From: JANJUO01 sp942492935
Lineage (GTDB): Bacteria > Bacteroidota > Ignavibacteria > Kapaibacteriales > UBA2268
Direction of reading: 5' to 3'
DNA length: 64,000 nucleotides
NCBI GenBank assembly: GCA_942492935.1
Contig: OW818654.1
Location: 2,542,001 to 2,606,000, forward strand
Every line of letters starts with the position of its first letter. Positions within the stretch are counted from its first letter, which is position 1. Made by a program: the position numbers and the translations under genes. Shown here piece by piece: positions 61,978-64,000 of the stretch. The notes beneath the pieces are model-generated. The model was not told the DNA's origin. It did no database searches and worked only from the letters and a program-made list of their open reading frames with translations.

Positions 61978-63588
61978 TTATTTATTATAAGAAAATTCTG
62001 ACAATATGAAATTTAAATCGTTTTCAAGTGCTTTATATAATCCGGGACTTGGTCCGTTAAAAATATATGCAAACACTAACTTATCGCCATCAAGAGTATT
62101 GATATATCCAGCTAATGCACTTACATTTCTTAATGTGCCTGTTTTACCCCTGAGATTATTCTCTGCTTTTGTTCCTTTTAAACGATTTCTTAAAGTGCCG
62201 TCTATTCCTGCAATTGATAAAGTTGTTTCGAGTCCATCTCCAAAATCTTGAAACTGAGATTTCACTAATAAATTTACCATAGCTTCAGAAGTTACTGAAT
62301 TTCTTCTTGATAAACCAGAACCATCATTTAATTTGCAATTATCACAAGGAATGTGATATTGATTCAAATATCTTTCAGTAAGCATTTTAGTTTCTAATGA
62401 ATTATTTTTATGGTTTCCTGCAAATGCACCAATCATTTTGAATAAATTTTCAGCAAAATGATTATCACTATCCTTATTTACCGGAAACATCAAATCTATT
62501 AATGGTCTGCGAAACTCAGCAATTAACTGATATTTTTTTGTACTATCATCTTCATACATTGCTTTTTTCTCAACAGCTCCATTTACTTTAATGCCACTTG
62601 CATTTAATCTTTGCTTAAAGCATCCTGCAGTTGAAAGTTCGGGATTGAGATTGTAATATTGATAAGAATAAGTAGAATTTGGTGCAAATGTACCACCTAC
62701 TGAAACAACTTGTTTGCCTTCTGAATTTGTAGAATTTTTGATAAAGAATGGTGCTTTTGCTGTTCTTGCAACTGTTTCTAATCTCATATCTCCATAGTAA
62801 TTATCGAATTCATTTTCAATATTAGCTTTAAGTTTTTTTGATTTCTTTTTCTTTCCCTTTGGTATAATTTTTTTGGCAGGTGATTTAACAATTGCAGACA
62901 CATTTTTTATAATAGCTTCTGAAGAAGGTACTACTTGAACATTAACCAAAGAACCCGGTGTACGTCCAGCATTAACAATTACTGTAATTATATTTTTCTC
63001 AACACTTAAAGCAGAAACTGGTGGAACAGCTTGAACCTCATCAGCATCGCCACTATACTTGAATCTATCAGTCATTCCGTCATAAAAGGAACCGTCTGCA
63101 TAAATTTTACCATCAATGCGTTTAATACCCATTCTGGAAATTTGCTCAGCCAATATCTCCAAATCTCTTATTGAAAGCATCAAATCGCCATTGCCAACAA
63201 GATAAACATTTCCCTTTAAAACTGTATCAGAAATAATTTTCCCGTCAGTAAATACTTGGGTTGGTACTTCATAATCATCGCCCATAAGGTTTAATGCGAC
63301 AAACGATGTAAAAAGTTTTGTAGTACTTGCAGGTGTTACATTTAATCTACTATTTTTTCTGTAGAGATATTTTCTGTTATTCATTGAATAAACAGAAACC
63401 CCGTATTTTATACCTGACAAATACTTATTTGATAAAATACTATCAAACTTATCAATAATTTGTGTTTTTAATAGGTTTGTATCTAAATGATTATATTTTA
63501 ATGAATTATCAGATTCAACATAATCAGTTGAAAACAGATAATAACTTAAGAATATAAAAGTCAAATAATAATAAAATAACCTTTTCAA
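61978..63588 (-). CDS. dacB: D-alanyl-D-alanine carboxypeptidase/endopeptidase, PBP4 family (S13)
   Basis: Periplasmic peptidoglycan hydrolase removing terminal D-Ala or cutting cross-links. A signal peptide (MKRLFYYYLTFIFLSYYLF). Active-site motifs: Ser88-x-x-Lys91 in TPASTTKLFTS, a Ser-x-Asn equivalent in VNKDSDNHFAENLFK, and Lys-Thr-Gly in LRGKTGTLRNVSALAGY. The insert between the first two motifs contains GSFYDGMTDRFKYSGD and a Lys-rich stretch (PAKKIIPKGKKKKSKKLK) not usual in PBP4. 536 aa. First gene of a run with the ABC permease and hydE. Confidence 0.92.
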   Translation of the reverse strand: MKRLFYYYLTFIFLSYYLFSTDYVESDNSLKYNHLDTNLLKTQIIDKFDSILSNKYLSGIKYGVSVYSMNNRKYLYRKNSRLNVTPASTTKLFTSFVALNLMGDDYEVPTQVFTDGKIISDTVLKGNVYLVGNGDLMLSIRDLEILAEQISRMGIKRIDGKIYADGSFYDGMTDRFKYSGDADEVQAVPPVSALSVEKNIITVIVNAGRTPGSLVNVQVVPSSEAIIKNVSAIVKSPAKKIIPKGKKKKSKKLKANIENEFDNYYGDMRLETVARTAKAPFFIKNSTNSEGKQVVSVGGTFAPNSTYSYQYYNLNPELSTAGCFKQRLNASGIKVNGAVEKKAMYEDDSTKKYQLIAEFRRPLIDLMFPVNKDSDNHFAENLFKMIGAFAGNHKNNSLETKMLTERYLNQYHIPCDNCKLNDGSGLSRRNSVTSEAMVNLLVKSQFQDFGDGLETTLSIAGIDGTLRNRLKGTKAENNLRGKTGTLRNVSALAGYINTLDGDKLVFAYIFNGPSPGLYKALENDLNFILSEFSYNK

Positions 63589-63728
63589 ACTTCCCCCTTA
63601 GTTTTGAACTTCTAAATTATAAAAAAATCTTGGATTGACAAAAAAGAATTATCAAATTTTTATCAAAAATTATCGTCAATACAATTGAATAAATAATTTT
63701 TTTAAAATTTTGCGGAGTGTTTTCTGAT

Positions 63729-64000
63729 ATGAAAAAAATGATTTTTGCTTCGGTACTATTGATTGGATTAGGAATATTTATGGGAGTTTTACTCGTATCC
63801 AATCTAAATTCTAATTGGATTTCTAATCTTTTTGCCGATAGTAAAGTTAAAATCGGTGCCGATAATGCACCTGTTCAATTAAATGATGCTGTAAAAACAT
63901 TAAACGAAGCAATGGTATCGGCTGCTAATTCTATTCTGCCAACCGTTGTATATATTTCTGTTGAGTCCGAATCCAAAGCAAATCCTAACAGAGAAATGGA
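63729..64000 (+). CDS. DegP/HtrA-like trypsin-like serine protease, 5' end only
   Basis: The window ends after about 90 codons. A signal anchor (MKKMIFASVLLIGLGIFMGV) is followed by NLNSNWISNLFADS and VKTLNEAMVSAANSILPTVVYI, the helix and first strand seen before the protease domain of Do/DegQ-type proteins (compare VLPSVVNI). The catalytic His-Asp-Ser residues would lie beyond base 64000. GGAG lies about 11 bases before the ATG. Divergent from dacB across a 140-base spacer. Confidence 0.72.
   Translation, partial: MKKMIFASVLLIGLGIFMGVLLVSNLNSNWISNLFADSKVKIGADNAPVQLNDAVKTLNEAMVSAANSILPTVVYISVESESKANPNREM

Overview
The window looks like chromosomal DNA of a free-living, AT-rich, Gram-negative bacterium of the FCB assemblage (Bacteroidota, Ignavibacteria or Kapabacteria-like). 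The evidence is C-terminal type IX secretion (T9SS) sorting domains on at least three large secreted proteins, promoter-like TAnnTTTG boxes, DUF3467, DUF2157/DUF4401/GDYXXLXY membrane proteins, an outer-membrane barrel and PBP4/MltD/RlpA-type wall enzymes. The genus cannot be named from sequence alone. No rRNA, tRNA, phage, complete insertion sequence or CRISPR array was recognised.

Layout. 1-1634 (minus): aroF (chorismate mutase/DAHP synthase) and aroB (cut by the window edge). 1826-5479 (plus): flavodoxin, an RlpA-like protein, a TPR lipoprotein and DUF3467. 5640-14872 (plus): a tightly packed surface-glycan operon with a GH57 glucan branching enzyme, a flippase, UDP-galactopyranose mutase, a HAD-UbiA fusion, DprE1-like oxidase, DprE2-like reductase and a beta-CASP RNase. 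Together these imply synthesis of galactofuranose and decaprenyl- (or other polyprenyl-) phospho-arabinofuranose donors. 14944-17455 (plus): a PAS histidine kinase and an MltD-like transglycosylase. 17685-20379 (plus): a monoheme cytochrome c, then a 13-heme cytochrome c and a cytochrome b, which look like a quinol-linked electron-transfer module. 20487-24851 (minus): a SIMPL-domain protein and the B12-dependent ribonucleotide reductase. 25269-28576 (plus): a GT4 glycosyltransferase, a nitrilase-family amidase and RarA, followed by a repeat-rich spacer (28575-29025).

29072-39343 (minus): a giant T9SS-exported beta-propeller protein, a triple-PAS histidine kinase, accA, a GT2 fused to a degenerate sugar-phosphate transferase, and an HD hydrolase. 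39543-46187 (plus): an S9 peptidase, a cupin, a DUF4349 lipoprotein, an acetyltransferase, a beta-barrel protein and RsmE. 46197-51266 (minus): a TPR histidine kinase and a T9SS protein combining SBBP propeller repeats with a lectin domain. 51454-54081 (minus) is the most accessory-looking part: a PD-(D/E)XK protein, an Rpn-type nuclease and a HigBA-like toxin-antitoxin pair, each preceded by a copy of the same ~77-bp leader repeat. 54210-56710 (minus): the DUF2157, DUF4401 and GDYXXLXY membrane trio. 56711-57535: an 825-bp spacer with ten perfect AACTCTT heptamers and two hairpins. 57536-59843 (plus): two small secreted proteins with T9SS-like tails. 60058-63588 (minus): PBP4 (dacB), an orphan sugar-ABC permease and HydE. 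63729 onward (plus): the start of a DegP/HtrA-like protease.

The most notable items are the leader-repeat accessory cluster at 51.4-54.2 kb, the DprE/UbiA/Glf furanose operon with its HAD-UbiA fusion, the GT2 fused to a catalytically gutted sugar transferase, and the dacB-permease-hydE operon.
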